From contig NZ_FCNX02000001.1 in NCBI RefSeq assembly GCF_001544835.2, positions 620,001 to 684,000 on the forward strand: 64,000 nt of DNA. Reading direction: 5' to 3'. Below, one piece after another: positions 21,212 through 29,620 of the stretch. The first letter of the stretch is position 1. Each line of letters opens with the position of its first letter. Position numbers and translations under genes: made by a program. Below the pieces are notes generated by a model. That model searched no databases and was not told where the DNA came from. It saw only the letters and a list, made by a program, of their open reading frames with translations. Source of the stretch: Caballeronia fortuita (lineage in GTDB: Bacteria; Pseudomonadota; Gammaproteobacteria; Burkholderiales; Burkholderiaceae).

Positions 21212-21553
21212 GAGTCTGTTCCGGCGTTGATTCGGATGCTTTCGGTCGTTTTGTGCGGCGCTTTCGTCCGTCCGGATGGGCCATGCAGCCATTGCCGGGC
21301 GGAAAGAGAGAGGGCCAAACCTGCTACTATAACGACTTTTAAAGGGCGCGGCGCCCGAGCCCCGAGGGCCGGATGCGCGTCGATTGGCCGGCGCGGGGGC
21401 TCGCCGGTCATCTGCGGGCGAGCGCGAACGCGACGAGCGGCGCGACCGTGCCGTGCGTTCCATATAGTGCCGTTTCGAGCAAGAACAAGGCGGCCGCGCC
21501 TGGCTGCGCCGCAGGCCAGGCCAGACGCGACTCTCATCCTTTTCCCGTTTCTG
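21212..21553. other. uvrA-MFS divergent intergenic region (342 bp)
   Basis: No gene is supported here. A TATA-like stretch around 21325-21335 (CTACTATAACGAC) can be read as a -10 on either strand, TATAAC forward or TATAGT in reverse, so promoters for both divergent genes may sit near it. I found no CTG-N10-CAG LexA-type box. Confidence 0.5.
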
Positions 21554-22756
21554 ATGTCCAATCCGTCTGCCACGTCCACACGTCTCTCCGCGCCGGAGTT
21601 GCGCGCGACCGTGTCGCTCGCTGCCATCTTCGCGCTGCGCATGCTCGGTCTTTTCATGATCATGCCGGTGTTTTCCGTGTACGCGAAAACCATCCCCGGC
21701 GGCGACAACGTGCTGCTCGTCGGCATCGCCCTCGGCGCTTACGGCGTCACGCAGTCGATGCTCTACATCTTCTACGGCTGGATTTCCGACAAACTCGGGC
21801 GCAAGCCGGTGATCGCGTTCGGCTTGCTGGTGTTCGCGATCGGCAGTTTCGTCGCGGCCGCCGGACATTCGATGGCGTGGATCATCGCCGGGCGCGTGAT
21901 TCAGGGAATGGGCGCGGTGTCGTCGGCGGTGATCGCGTTCATCGCCGATCTCACGCACGAAGAAAACCGCACCAAGGCAATGGCGATGGTCGGCGGCAGC
22001 ATCGGCGTGTCGTTCGCGGTGGCGATCGTCGGCGCGCCGATCGTGTTCCACTGGGTCGGCATGAGCGGGCTTTTCACGGTGATCGGCGTGCTGTCGATTC
22101 TCGCGGTGGGCGTGGTCTTCTGGATCGTGCCGGATCCGCCCGCGCACCCGGTTCACGTCAAGGCGCCGTTCGCAGAAGTGCTGCACAACGTCGAGTTGCT
22201 GCGCCTGAACTTCGGCGTGCTCGTGCTGCACGCGACGCAAACCGCGCTCTTTCTCGTCGTGCCGCGCATTCTGGTGGACGGCGGGCTGCCGGTCGCGTCG
22301 CACTGGAAGATTTACCTGCCCGTGATGGCGCTCGCGTTCGTTCTGATGGTGCCGGCCATCATCGCCGCCGAGAAACGTGGAAAAATGAAGAGCGTGATGC
22401 TGAGCGCGATCGGGCTTATCCTGATCGGCCAGTTGTTATTGGGCGCGGCTCCCCATACGCTGTGGTCCGTGGCAGCCATTCTGTTCGTGTACTTTCTCGG
22501 CTTCAACGTGCTTGAGGCGTCGCAGCCGTCCCTGGTGTCGAAACTCGCGCCGGGCACGAGAAAGGGCGCGGCGGCGGGCGTGTACAACACGACGCAGTCG
22601 ATCGGCCTCGCGCTCGGCGGGGTGATCGGCGGCTGGCTGCTCAAGCTCGACGGACCGAGCGCGGTCTTCTTCGCCTGTTCGGCGCTGGTGTTCGCGTGGC
22701 TCGTCGTCGCTACGTGGATGAAACCGCCGCCGCGCAGAAGCGAGCGCGCGGCCTGA
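21554..22756 (+). CDS. MFS transporter
   Basis: A 400-residue major facilitator with 12 predicted hydrophobic segments. The start [16 protein letters not shown] at 21554 leads into the first helix; the loop 2-3 motif appears as [16 protein letters not shown]. It resembles the drug/metabolite YfcJ/YceL-type exporters found between uvrA and ssb throughout Burkholderia, but its substrate is unknown. It ends about 120 bp before ssb and may contribute read-through transcription to it. Confidence 0.88.
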   Translation: MSNPSATSTRLSAPELRATVSLAAIFALRMLGLFMIMPVFSVYAKTIPGGDNVLLVGIALGAYGVTQSMLYIFYGWISDKLGRKPVIAFGLLVFAIGSFVAAAGHSMAWIIAGRVIQGMGAVSSAVIAFIADLTHEENRTKAMAMVGGSIGVSFAVAIVGAPIVFHWVGMSGLFTVIGVLSILAVGVVFWIVPDPPAHPVHVKAPFAEVLHNVELLRLNFGVLVLHATQTALFLVVPRILVDGGLPVASHWKIYLPVMALAFVLMVPAIIAAEKRGKMKSVMLSAIGLILIGQLLLGAAPHTLWSVAAILFVYFLGFNVLEASQPSLVSKLAPGTRKGAAAGVYNTTQSIGLALGGVIGGWLLKLDGPSAVFFACSALVFAWLVVATWMKPPPRRSERAA

Positions 22757-22874
22757 GGAAAATTTGAATCATCGAATCGAGCCGGCATGGTGCGGCTGAG
22801 TCTACGTCTGAAGACGAGATCGGTCCAATCGCATCATTCGGCTGACAGTTAGCAAGGAATCTACCGGAGAAATC

Positions 22875-23411
22875 ATGGCATCAGTCAACAAGGTCATTCT
22901 CGTGGGCAATCTGGGCGCCGACCCGGAAACCCGCTACCTCCCGAGCGGCGACGCCGTGGCCAACATCCGTCTCGCGACGACGGACCGCTACAAGGACAAG
23001 GCCTCCGGCGAATTCAAGGAACTCACGGAGTGGCATCGCGTGGCGTTCTTCGGCCGGCTCGCCGAGATCGTCAACGAATATCTGAAGAAGGGCTCGTCGG
23101 TGTACATCGAAGGGCGCATCCGCACGCGCAAGTGGACCGACCAGTCGGGCCAGGAGCGTTATTCGACGGAGATCGTCGCGGATCAGATGCAGATGCTCGG
23201 TGGCCGCGGCGGCGCAGGCGGCGGCGATGACGGCGGCTACAGCCGCAGTGCTCCGATGGAACGTTCCGGCGGCGGTGGTGGCGGTGGTGGCGGCGGTCGT
23301 GCGCCCGCGGGCGGACGTGCAAGCGGTGGCGGCGCGAGTGGCGGCTCCAGCCGGCCGAGCGCACCGGCTGGCGGCGGCTTCGACGACATGGACGACGATA
23401 TCCCGTTCTGA
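22875..23411 (+). CDS. ssb: Single-stranded DNA-binding protein
   Basis: Coats single-stranded DNA in replication, recombination and repair. The 178-residue protein has the N-terminal OB fold ([20 protein letters not shown] to about residue 110), a very glycine-rich disordered linker with a run of ten glycines, and the acidic partner-binding tip [14 protein letters not shown] lies 8 bp before the ATG. A strong terminator follows. Confidence 0.97.
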   Translation: MASVNKVILVGNLGADPETRYLPSGDAVANIRLATTDRYKDKASGEFKELTEWHRVAFFGRLAEIVNEYLKKGSSVYIEGRIRTRKWTDQSGQERYSTEIVADQMQMLGGRGGAGGGDDGGYSRSAPMERSGGGGGGGGGGRAPAGGRASGGGASGGSSRPSAPAGGGFDDMDDDIPF

Positions 23412-23859
23412 TCGTCGACGAACGATTTGCACTTCCAAGTATGGGCTTCGGACTGTGATAGTCCGAAGCCCATTTTTTTCGTCCCGGCAAGGCGCTTTCC
23501 GAATTATGGCGCGCGCATCACCTTTTCTCCTCACGGCATATTAATCTCTCGGAACGCGGGACGACTGACGCTCCTCGAATTTTGAGTCGGGGAGAGCGGT
23601 CGAAAGCTAATCGGATTCTTCCTATGGTCTACGAAATATTCGCAATCTATTTTGAAGTTATCATTCAAGAGATTTAATCGCAGTATTTATATGCTTGCTG
23701 TCATCGATCTAAGCGCTTCCGAGTTTTTGTTTATCTGATTTCGGTAAACGAGTATTCGGAACAAGTGCGTAGTAATGCGTGGGGTTCGGTTTGATCCGTC
23801 GCGCGGTCGTTGAAATCAAAAGCATACTCACTAGACCAACAAAATAATCGGGGGCCCTC
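23412..23859. other. AT-rich intergenic leader before the response-regulator cassette (448 bp)
   Basis: Apart from the ssb terminator (23441-23479) I see no gene. From about 23,610 to 23,860 the composition is clearly more AT-rich than the surrounding chromosome, with many A/T tracts (for example around 23,630-23,700). This fits a regulatory leader or a junction of acquired DNA for the cassette that follows. Confidence 0.5.
23441..23479 (+). terminator. Intrinsic terminator after ssb
   Basis: A perfect 14-bp stem (ATGGGCTTCGGACT with its complement) closes a 5-base loop and is followed by seven T. It insulates ssb from the downstream signalling genes. Confidence 0.92.
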
Positions 23860-24507
23860 TTGAAGCTTCGAATAGTTCTTGCTGACGATCATCCTTTTGT
23901 TCTCCTCGGAATGAAGGCGCTGTTCGCCGCCGAGAACGGAATGAAGGTAGTCGGCGAGGCGAATAACGCGAGCACCCTGCTCGCCGAACTCGCCATGAGG
24001 TCGTGCGATGTGCTGGTCACAGACTTCGCCATGCCCGAACCGGGCGTGGATGCAAATGACGGGCTTCGTCTCATTCGCAAGGTGCGTCAGGATTTTCCGA
24101 GCATCATCATCGTGGTGCTAACCAGTGTCAGCAATGTCGCGATCTTGCGCTCGATTCTGAATGCGGGCGCGATGAGCCTGGTCAACAAAGCGGAGCCGAT
24201 GGAACTGGTGGCCACGGCCGTGCGGCATGCGAGTGTCGGACGTCGTTTCGTGAGCGCTTCGTTCGTTGCCGCGCTCGCTGAAGCAGGCACGGAGACCGAA
24301 TTTTCGTCGGAAGAGCCGCGTCTTTCTCCGCGTGAGGTCGAAGTCGTTCGCCTGTTTGCGAAGGGTCATTCGATTACGGAAATTGCGAGAGAACTGAATC
24401 GTGATGTCCGCACCATCAGCCGTCAGAAACGTGACGCCATGAACAAGCTTGGTGTAAGAAACGATCCCGGTCTTTTCGCTTTCGTTCGTGCGCGTGGTTT
24501 AGGATGA
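23860..24507 (+). CDS. RcsB/BvgA-like response regulator 1
   Basis: A 215-residue NarL/FixJ-type regulator starting at TTG (23860) behind a GGGGG run. The receiver domain has the acidic pair D9/D10, the phospho-acceptor D55 in VLVTDFAMP, T88 and K110, all intact. The LuxR-type helix-turn-helix spans about 154-212 (SPREVEVVRLFAKGHSITEI, then RTISRQKRDAMNKLG), whose TISxQK recognition helix is the RcsB/BvgA subtype. Its stop overlaps the next start (ATGA). It is one of three paralogous regulators upstream of a hybrid kinase, so a role as phosphorelay output is inferred. DNA targets are unknown. Confidence 0.88.
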   Translation: MKLRIVLADDHPFVLLGMKALFAAENGMKVVGEANNASTLLAELAMRSCDVLVTDFAMPEPGVDANDGLRLIRKVRQDFPSIIIVVLTSVSNVAILRSILNAGAMSLVNKAEPMELVATAVRHASVGRRFVSASFVAALAEAGTETEFSSEEPRLSPREVEVVRLFAKGHSITEIARELNRDVRTISRQKRDAMNKLGVRNDPGLFAFVRARGLG

Positions 24508-25310
24508 CTATTTTGTTTAACGATCACTTTCGGACGCATCTTATGTATCAAGATATTTCGATGCCCGATGCTCACAGTTCATATTTGGACGTGGATTTGA
24601 GTCCGCAGGATAAGAAGGGGTTTAAGGCGATGGAGTTCGGGAATGGGAGCTATGTGTTCTCGCACGCTAAGCGGATAAGGCTGGCCATAGCAGATGACCA
24701 TCCGCTCGTTATTCTCGCAGTCGAGCGTCTTGCTGGGAATTTTCCCAACGTTCAGGTCGTGAGTCGAAATGTAGACTCCACACAACTCGAAGAGTCGCTT
24801 GCTCGCGGCGAGTGTGACGTCGCCATCATCGATTACTTCATGCCGGGCGGCCGTTACGGCGACGGCATCGAGTTGATCCAGCACGTTGCGAATCAGTATC
24901 CCGATGTTCGGATCGTCGTCATGTCACGCAGCGACAACGCCACGCTCGTCAAGCAGGCGCTGGAAGCTGGCGCGCATGCATTCCTTAGCAAGGAAGACCG
25001 CCTCGATCTCATCTACGTCGCCATCGTTTCGGTCATGGCGAATGAAACCTATCTCGGTCCGGCCATACGCCGGACGCTGGCGCTCGCGAACGCAGAGAGC
25101 CACGCTCGCTTCATCCGCCAGAGACTCTCGAGTCGTGAACTGGAAGTGATCGAGCGCTATGCGCGAGGCGCGAACGTTACCGAGATCGCGAAGGATCTCG
25201 GTCGAAGCGTCAAGACGATCAGCGCGCAAAAGTGCGCAGCGATGCGAAAGCTCGATCTGTCGACGGACGCTGACTTGTATCGACTCATAGCGGACAGTGA
25301 CTTGACCTGA
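24504..25310 (+). CDS. RcsB-like response regulator 2
   Basis: A 268-residue regulator if translation begins at the ATGA overlap with the preceding gene. The receiver core begins only at about residue 57 (KRIRLAIADDHPLVIL), so the start is uncertain. An ATG at 24630 has AAGGGG 9 bp upstream and would give a more typical length. D64/D65, D110 in AIIDYFMPGGRYGDG, S141 and K163 are present, and the receiver resembles RcsB closely. The C-terminal LuxR-type HTH contains SSRELEVIERYARGANVTEI and KTISAQKCAAMRKL. Inferred partner is the hybrid kinase encoded downstream. Confidence 0.85.
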   Translation: MTILFNDHFRTHLMYQDISMPDAHSSYLDVDLSPQDKKGFKAMEFGNGSYVFSHAKRIRLAIADDHPLVILAVERLAGNFPNVQVVSRNVDSTQLEESLARGECDVAIIDYFMPGGRYGDGIELIQHVANQYPDVRIVVMSRSDNATLVKQALEAGAHAFLSKEDRLDLIYVAIVSVMANETYLGPAIRRTLALANAESHARFIRQRLSSRELEVIERYARGANVTEIAKDLGRSVKTISAQKCAAMRKLDLSTDADLYRLIADSDLT

Positions 25311-25421
25311 ACCATCAGCAAGGGGCGCGCGGGGCAAGCTCCAAAGGTCCGGCAGGAGACGACGCACAGTTGATTCTACGACTGCAGCGTGCCGGAGAAA
25401 CATCACAAAACGTATAAGAAG

Positions 25422-26072
25422 ATGAGCACACAAACGCCGATACGCGCGATCGTTGCTGACGACCACCCGGTTGTCATCAAGGGCATTCAGTGTTTCCTGG
25501 AACGCGACGGGGCGATCCGTGTAGTGGCTACTGCGCAAGACACACTAGCGCTTGCTGAAGCGGTCGAAGCCACACCATGCGATATCGTGCTTTCGGACAT
25601 CGGTATGCGCGGAATCGACGGAGAGAACAGTTCGATCGGCTATCTCCGGAGCTTGTCGTGGCAGGAGAAAAGACCGAGGGTCATCGTGCTCACGATGATC
25701 TCCCACATGCGCATGCTGGCGGGTCTCGTTCAACTCGGCGTCGATGGCATCGTCGACAAGCGCGACGGACTCGGATGCCTGCATGACGCGATAGCCGTCG
25801 CCCAAGACGGTGGCTGTTTTCTTTCGCCGTCCGTGGAAGCGGCTGTGCGCCATTTGCCACCTACATCGCCGGCGCGTGCGGGTGTGTTGAGCCGACGCGA
25901 GTGGGAAGTTTTTCAGCTTTACGCGAGCGGCCTTCTCGTTCATGAAATCGCGGATCATTTCGGCCGAAGCCGCAAGACGATCGCGACGCAAAAGCGGAGC
26001 GGTATGCGCAAGCTAGGACTCGAAAGCGAGGGCGAACTGGTGACCTACCTTCAGCAGGTCGGATTGGTCTGA
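25422..26072 (+). CDS. RcsB-like response regulator 3
   Basis: A 216-residue regulator (from the ATG at 25422; an in-frame ATG at 25389 would add 11 residues, and neither has a strong ribosome-binding site). Receiver residues D13/D14, D59 in IVLSDIGMRG, T91 and K113 are intact. The HTH contains SRREWEVFQLYASGLLVHEI and KTIATQKRSGMRKLGL. It is separated from regulator 2 by about 110 bp and from the kinase gene by about 225 bp, so it may have its own promoter. Its receiver lacks the usual proline after the phospho-acceptor motif (IGMRG rather than xMPG). Confidence 0.86.
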   Translation: MSTQTPIRAIVADDHPVVIKGIQCFLERDGAIRVVATAQDTLALAEAVEATPCDIVLSDIGMRGIDGENSSIGYLRSLSWQEKRPRVIVLTMISHMRMLAGLVQLGVDGIVDKRDGLGCLHDAIAVAQDGGCFLSPSVEAAVRHLPPTSPARAGVLSRREWEVFQLYASGLLVHEIADHFGRSRKTIATQKRSGMRKLGLESEGELVTYLQQVGLV

Positions 26073-26296
26073 TGCGGTGCCGTCCGGGGAATGCTCCCAC
26101 TTAGGAGCAAATTGGGACACTTCTGATTCGATCATGATGCGTTGCGAGTCAGACTCAAATCATTTCACTCGATGGCCAAGCGCGAAGCGCGAGCACTCTT
26201 TGTCTGCCAATAGCAGCGAAGTGGCGTCCTCGTGACCTCGCTCAGCAGGCGAAGCAACTGTCGTTGCATACGTCGGCCGCATCCGAGGAGTTCGAT

Positions 26297-29200
26297 TTGA
26301 GATTTCTGTTTGCGCGTTGTCTGCTCCTTCTGAGTCTGGTCGTGGCGCCATTCAGCCATGCGGCCGATGCGCCCGGTTCGGCCACCGGCCACTCGCAACC
26401 CGCTGCCGAAGTCGCTTTCAAGCTCGATCTCCCTGAGCGCGATTACCTACGCACGTTGAAGCCGCTCGTCGTCGGCGTGATCGATGCACCGGACGCCGCT
26501 GCAGATGATTCGTTGGAACGGCCCGAAGTCGCGCTGGAAAAAATCGAGAAGTCGCTCGGCATCTCGTTCAAGGCGCGGCAATTCAACGATTGGGCCGCGG
26601 CTGCATCGGCGTTTCAGCGTGGCGATATCGATATGATCGTCGCATCAAGTCCGCCGGGCATGCTGAATTACGCGATGCACTCCGAACTGCAACCGCTCGA
26701 TCAACTCATCCGGCGCGCATTCAAGCAAGCCGAGACACCAGCCACCACAGGGCGAGCGCACGCATTCGCGATTTCGAATATCACGGCGTTACGCTTGCTG
26801 CCTGCGCTCATCGGCATTGCGGCGGTGCTGCTCGTGACGCTGCGCGCGTTTATCCGGCTGCAACAGGAGATGTGCCGGCGCATGGAGACCGAGCAGCGGT
26901 TGGCCACGCAACTCAGCTTCCAGCAGACCATGATGGAGGTCGTGCCGTATCCGCTCATTGCGAAGGACATGCAGAATCGCTATATCGCGGTGAATCGCGC
27001 TTTCGAGGAGGCGCTCGGCGTGCGGCGCGAAGATATTCTCGGGCGCACGAGTCTCGAAGTGACGGCATGGGGCGAGGCGCATAGCCGTGTGGTCCACGAC
27101 CTGACCGACGCGACTCTGGCCACTGGTCAGCGTCAGGAAGTCGAGGCGGAGTTTCTGGACGAAGACAATCGCCCGCGCTGCGGGCTATTTTGGACGGGTT
27201 GTTTTACCGCATCGAACGGGGAGCGGGCCGGCGTCGTCGGCACGATGATCGATATCACCGATATCCGCGACGCCGAAACGCGTGCGCGGCAGACCGAGCG
27301 TCGGCTGCACGACGTGACGCGTTCGCTGCCCGCGGTCGTGTTTCAGTTGCGTCGCGCGAGCGATGGCAAGTACCGCCTTCCATATATCGATGGCGACACG
27401 CGCCAGTTGCTCGGTCTCGACGTCGCCGCGTTGGCCGACGACCCGATCAACGCGTTGACGCACGTACACGAGGAGGACGCCGCGCGTCTCCTCGAAGAAA
27501 TCGAAACTTCGGCGCGAACGCTGGAGCCGCTGCATACCGAATTTCGCTCGACGGTGGAAGGTGTTACGCGCTGGATCCGCGCCGACCTCGTCGCGCATCG
27601 CGAGGACGATGGCGCCGTGGTGTGGAGCGGCTATTGGGCCGATGCCAGCGTCGAGCACGCACGCGCCGACGAACTCGCCCGCGCGCGCGACACAGCCGAG
27701 GCCGCATCGCGCGCGAAGGACGACTTCCTCGCGATGATGAGTCACGAGATCCGCACACCGATGAACGGCGTTCTCGGCCTCGTCGAAGTGCTCGAAAACA
27801 CGCCGCTCAATCCCGATCAATCCCAGATGCTCGGCATGATTCAGGATTCCGCGAGCGCGTTGCTGCAGATTCTCGACGATCTCCTCGATTATTCGAAGAT
27901 CGAGGCGGGCCGTCTGACGATCGAGTCGACGCCGGTCGATCTGCGTGAACTCGTCGATAGCGCGGTCGGACTGCTCGCTGGACGCGCGCATGAGAAGGGC
28001 TTGCGCGTGCGTGTGGACATGGCGCCGGAAGTGGCCGCAACCGTCCGGGGCGACAGTGTGCGTCTGCGGCAGGTTCTCTTCAACCTTCTGAGCAACGCGA
28101 TCAAGTTCACGATCAAGGGCGAAGTCGCGGTCCACGTGCGCGCGGTCGAGCAGCGCGAATCGGAGCAAGTGATCGAACTGTGCGTGAAGGACACGGGCAT
28201 CGGAATCGCACCGGAGGCGCAGCAAAGTCTCTTCGAGCCGTTCGTGCAGGCGGAAACATCCACGACGCGCCGTTTCGGCGGCACTGGGCTCGGACTCACG
28301 ATCTGCAATCGTCTCGTCGAATTGATGGGCGGCGCGATGAGTCTCGAAAGCGCGATCGGCATCGGAACGGCCATGAGCGTTCGTCTCACGATGCCCATCG
28401 AAACATCGCACTATCAGATCGACGGATTGCGCGGCAAGCGAGGCGTCGTTGCGATCGACGACGACCGCGTGGCCGCGGCACTCATGCACTTTGGCGAGGC
28501 GCTCGGTCTCTTCCTGCAGCGCTACACGCCCGATGAACTCGAGAGAGCCGTGACCGTGTCGCTCGAAGATATCGACATTGTCTTCTTGAGCGATACGCAC
28601 AAGCGCGCCGTGCCGTCCGGCTCGCGCATAATACACGTGACCGAAAAGCCGAAGCCGACCGGTTACCGGATTCTCGAAGACGGCATCCGTGTGAGCGTGA
28701 ATCCGATTTCATGGCACGGGCTCGGTGCAGCGTGCGTGGCGGCGCTGACGGGCATGCCGCAAGTTGCGTCGGGCGTCGCGCTCTGTCAGGAAACGAAGAT
28801 GGCGCCGCCGGATCGCGAAGACGCGTTGCGCAGCGGCAAGCTCGTGCTCGTGGCCGAGGATCATCCGGTGAATCAGGAGTTGATCCGTCATCAGCTTTCA
28901 TTGCTGGGGATGGCCTGCGATGTCGTGCACGACGGCGCCGAAGCATACGCCGCGCTCGCCGATACGCGCTACGGCTTCCTGATAACCGACTGCCATATGC
29001 CCAAGATGACGGGCTACGAACTCGCGCGGCGCATTCGGGCCGATGAAGCAGGCACGGCGCGTCGGCTGCCGATTCTCGGCATCACTGCGAGCACGGCGCC
29101 CGACGAACTGCGCAAGTGCCGCGAGTCCGGGATGGACGACTGCCTCGTCAAGCCAACGCGGCTCGCCACGTTGCGCGAGCATCTGAATCGATCGTGGACG

Positions 29201-29608
29201 GACGACAGCGCGGAGCCCGAACTCGTCACGCATTCGATGCAGGTTACCGCCGCGCCGCCGCGCGACGATGACGAACTCGATCTCGACGCGATGGCTCAGC
29301 TATGGGGCAGTGAGTCGACGGTCAAGGCGCTGCTGGACGCGTTCGTTTCGTCGTTCCGTGAGGATCTCGTGGCGCTCCGGCGATTGCTCGATCGCGGCAC
29401 GGTCGATGATCTGCGCGATTGGCATCATCGCGTGTTCGGAGCGGCGAGCGTGTTGCAGTATCGGCCGCTGCTCGACGCGCTGGAGGACTTTCGCCGCGAT
29501 CTGCATACGAAGTCGCGCGACGTGCGCCGTAGCGACGGATTCGCGCTCATCGCGCGATGCGAACAACTCGTCGAGCGCATTCAGACGCAAGGCGCGACGA
29601 TTCATTGA
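26297..29608 (+). CDS. BvgS/EvgS-like hybrid sensor histidine kinase with short periplasmic domain
   Basis: A 1103-residue membrane kinase starting at TTG (26297), with GAGGAG 6 bp upstream; an ATG 33 bp earlier lacks such a site. Order: signal sequence (LLLLSLVVAPFSHA), a periplasmic segment of about 140 residues resembling only part of a type-3 solute-binding domain, a transmembrane helix (about 168-190), two PAS regions, HisKA with H483 in SHEIRTPMNG, HATPase (DTGIGI, FGGTGLGLTI), a degenerate receiver-like stretch (about 705-830), a true receiver with D898 in LITDCHMPKM, and an HPt domain with H1044 in DWHHRVFGAA. All relay residues of a His-Asp-His-Asp phosphorelay are therefore present. 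The three regulators upstream are the obvious phosphate acceptors, by inference. The signal is unknown. Confidence 0.9.
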   Translation: MRFLFARCLLLLSLVVAPFSHAADAPGSATGHSQPAAEVAFKLDLPERDYLRTLKPLVVGVIDAPDAAADDSLERPEVALEKIEKSLGISFKARQFNDWAAAASAFQRGDIDMIVASSPPGMLNYAMHSELQPLDQLIRRAFKQAETPATTGRAHAFAISNITALRLLPALIGIAAVLLVTLRAFIRLQQEMCRRMETEQRLATQLSFQQTMMEVVPYPLIAKDMQNRYIAVNRAFEEALGVRREDILGRTSLEVTAWGEAHSRVVHDLTDATLATGQRQEVEAEFLDEDNRPRCGLFWTGCFTASNGERAGVVGTMIDITDIRDAETRARQTERRLHDVTRSLPAVVFQLRRASDGKYRLPYIDGDTRQLLGLDVAALADDPINALTHVHEEDAARLLEEIETSARTLEPLHTEFRSTVEGVTRWIRADLVAHREDDGAVVWSGYWADASVEHARADELARARDTAEAASRAKDDFLAMMSHEIRTPMNGVLGLVEVLENTPLNPDQSQMLGMIQDSASALLQILDDLLDYSKIEAGRLTIESTPVDLRELVDSAVGLLAGRAHEKGLRVRVDMAPEVAATVRGDSVRLRQVLFNLLSNAIKFTIKGEVAVHVRAVEQRESEQVIELCVKDTGIGIAPEAQQSLFEPFVQAETSTTRRFGGTGLGLTICNRLVELMGGAMSLESAIGIGTAMSVRLTMPIETSHYQIDGLRGKRGVVAIDDDRVAAALMHFGEALGLFLQRYTPDELERAVTVSLEDIDIVFLSDTHKRAVPSGSRIIHVTEKPKPTGYRILEDGIRVSVNPISWHGLGAACVAALTGMPQVASGVALCQETKMAPPDREDALRSGKLVLVAEDHPVNQELIRHQLSLLGMACDVVHDGAEAYAALADTRYGFLITDCHMPKMTGYELARRIRADEAGTARRLPILGITASTAPDELRKCRESGMDDCLVKPTRLATLREHLNRSWTDDSAEPELVTHSMQVTAAPPRDDDELDLDAMAQLWGSESTVKALLDAFVSSFREDLVALRRLLDRGTVDDLRDWHHRVFGAASVLQYRPLLDALEDFRRDLHTKSRDVRRSDGFALIARCEQLVERIQTQGATIH

Positions 29609-29620
29609 ACCTTCGCGCAT

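Noticed and set aside
19322..21553. A large plus-strand frame joined to the MFS gene
   Set aside because: It is antisense to uvrA and has no transporter-like sequence before 21554, where the first transmembrane helix region begins.
21212..22303. A long N-terminal extension of uvrA to 22303
   Set aside because: The extra residues are Arg/His-rich, run antisense to the MFS gene, and lack UvrA similarity. The GTG at 21211 gives the conserved [17 protein letters not shown] start.
23258..23310. A GGC/GGT-rich stretch in ssb as a possible repeat array
   Set aside because: It encodes the normal glycine-rich linker of SSB with mixed codons and has no CRISPR-like spacing.
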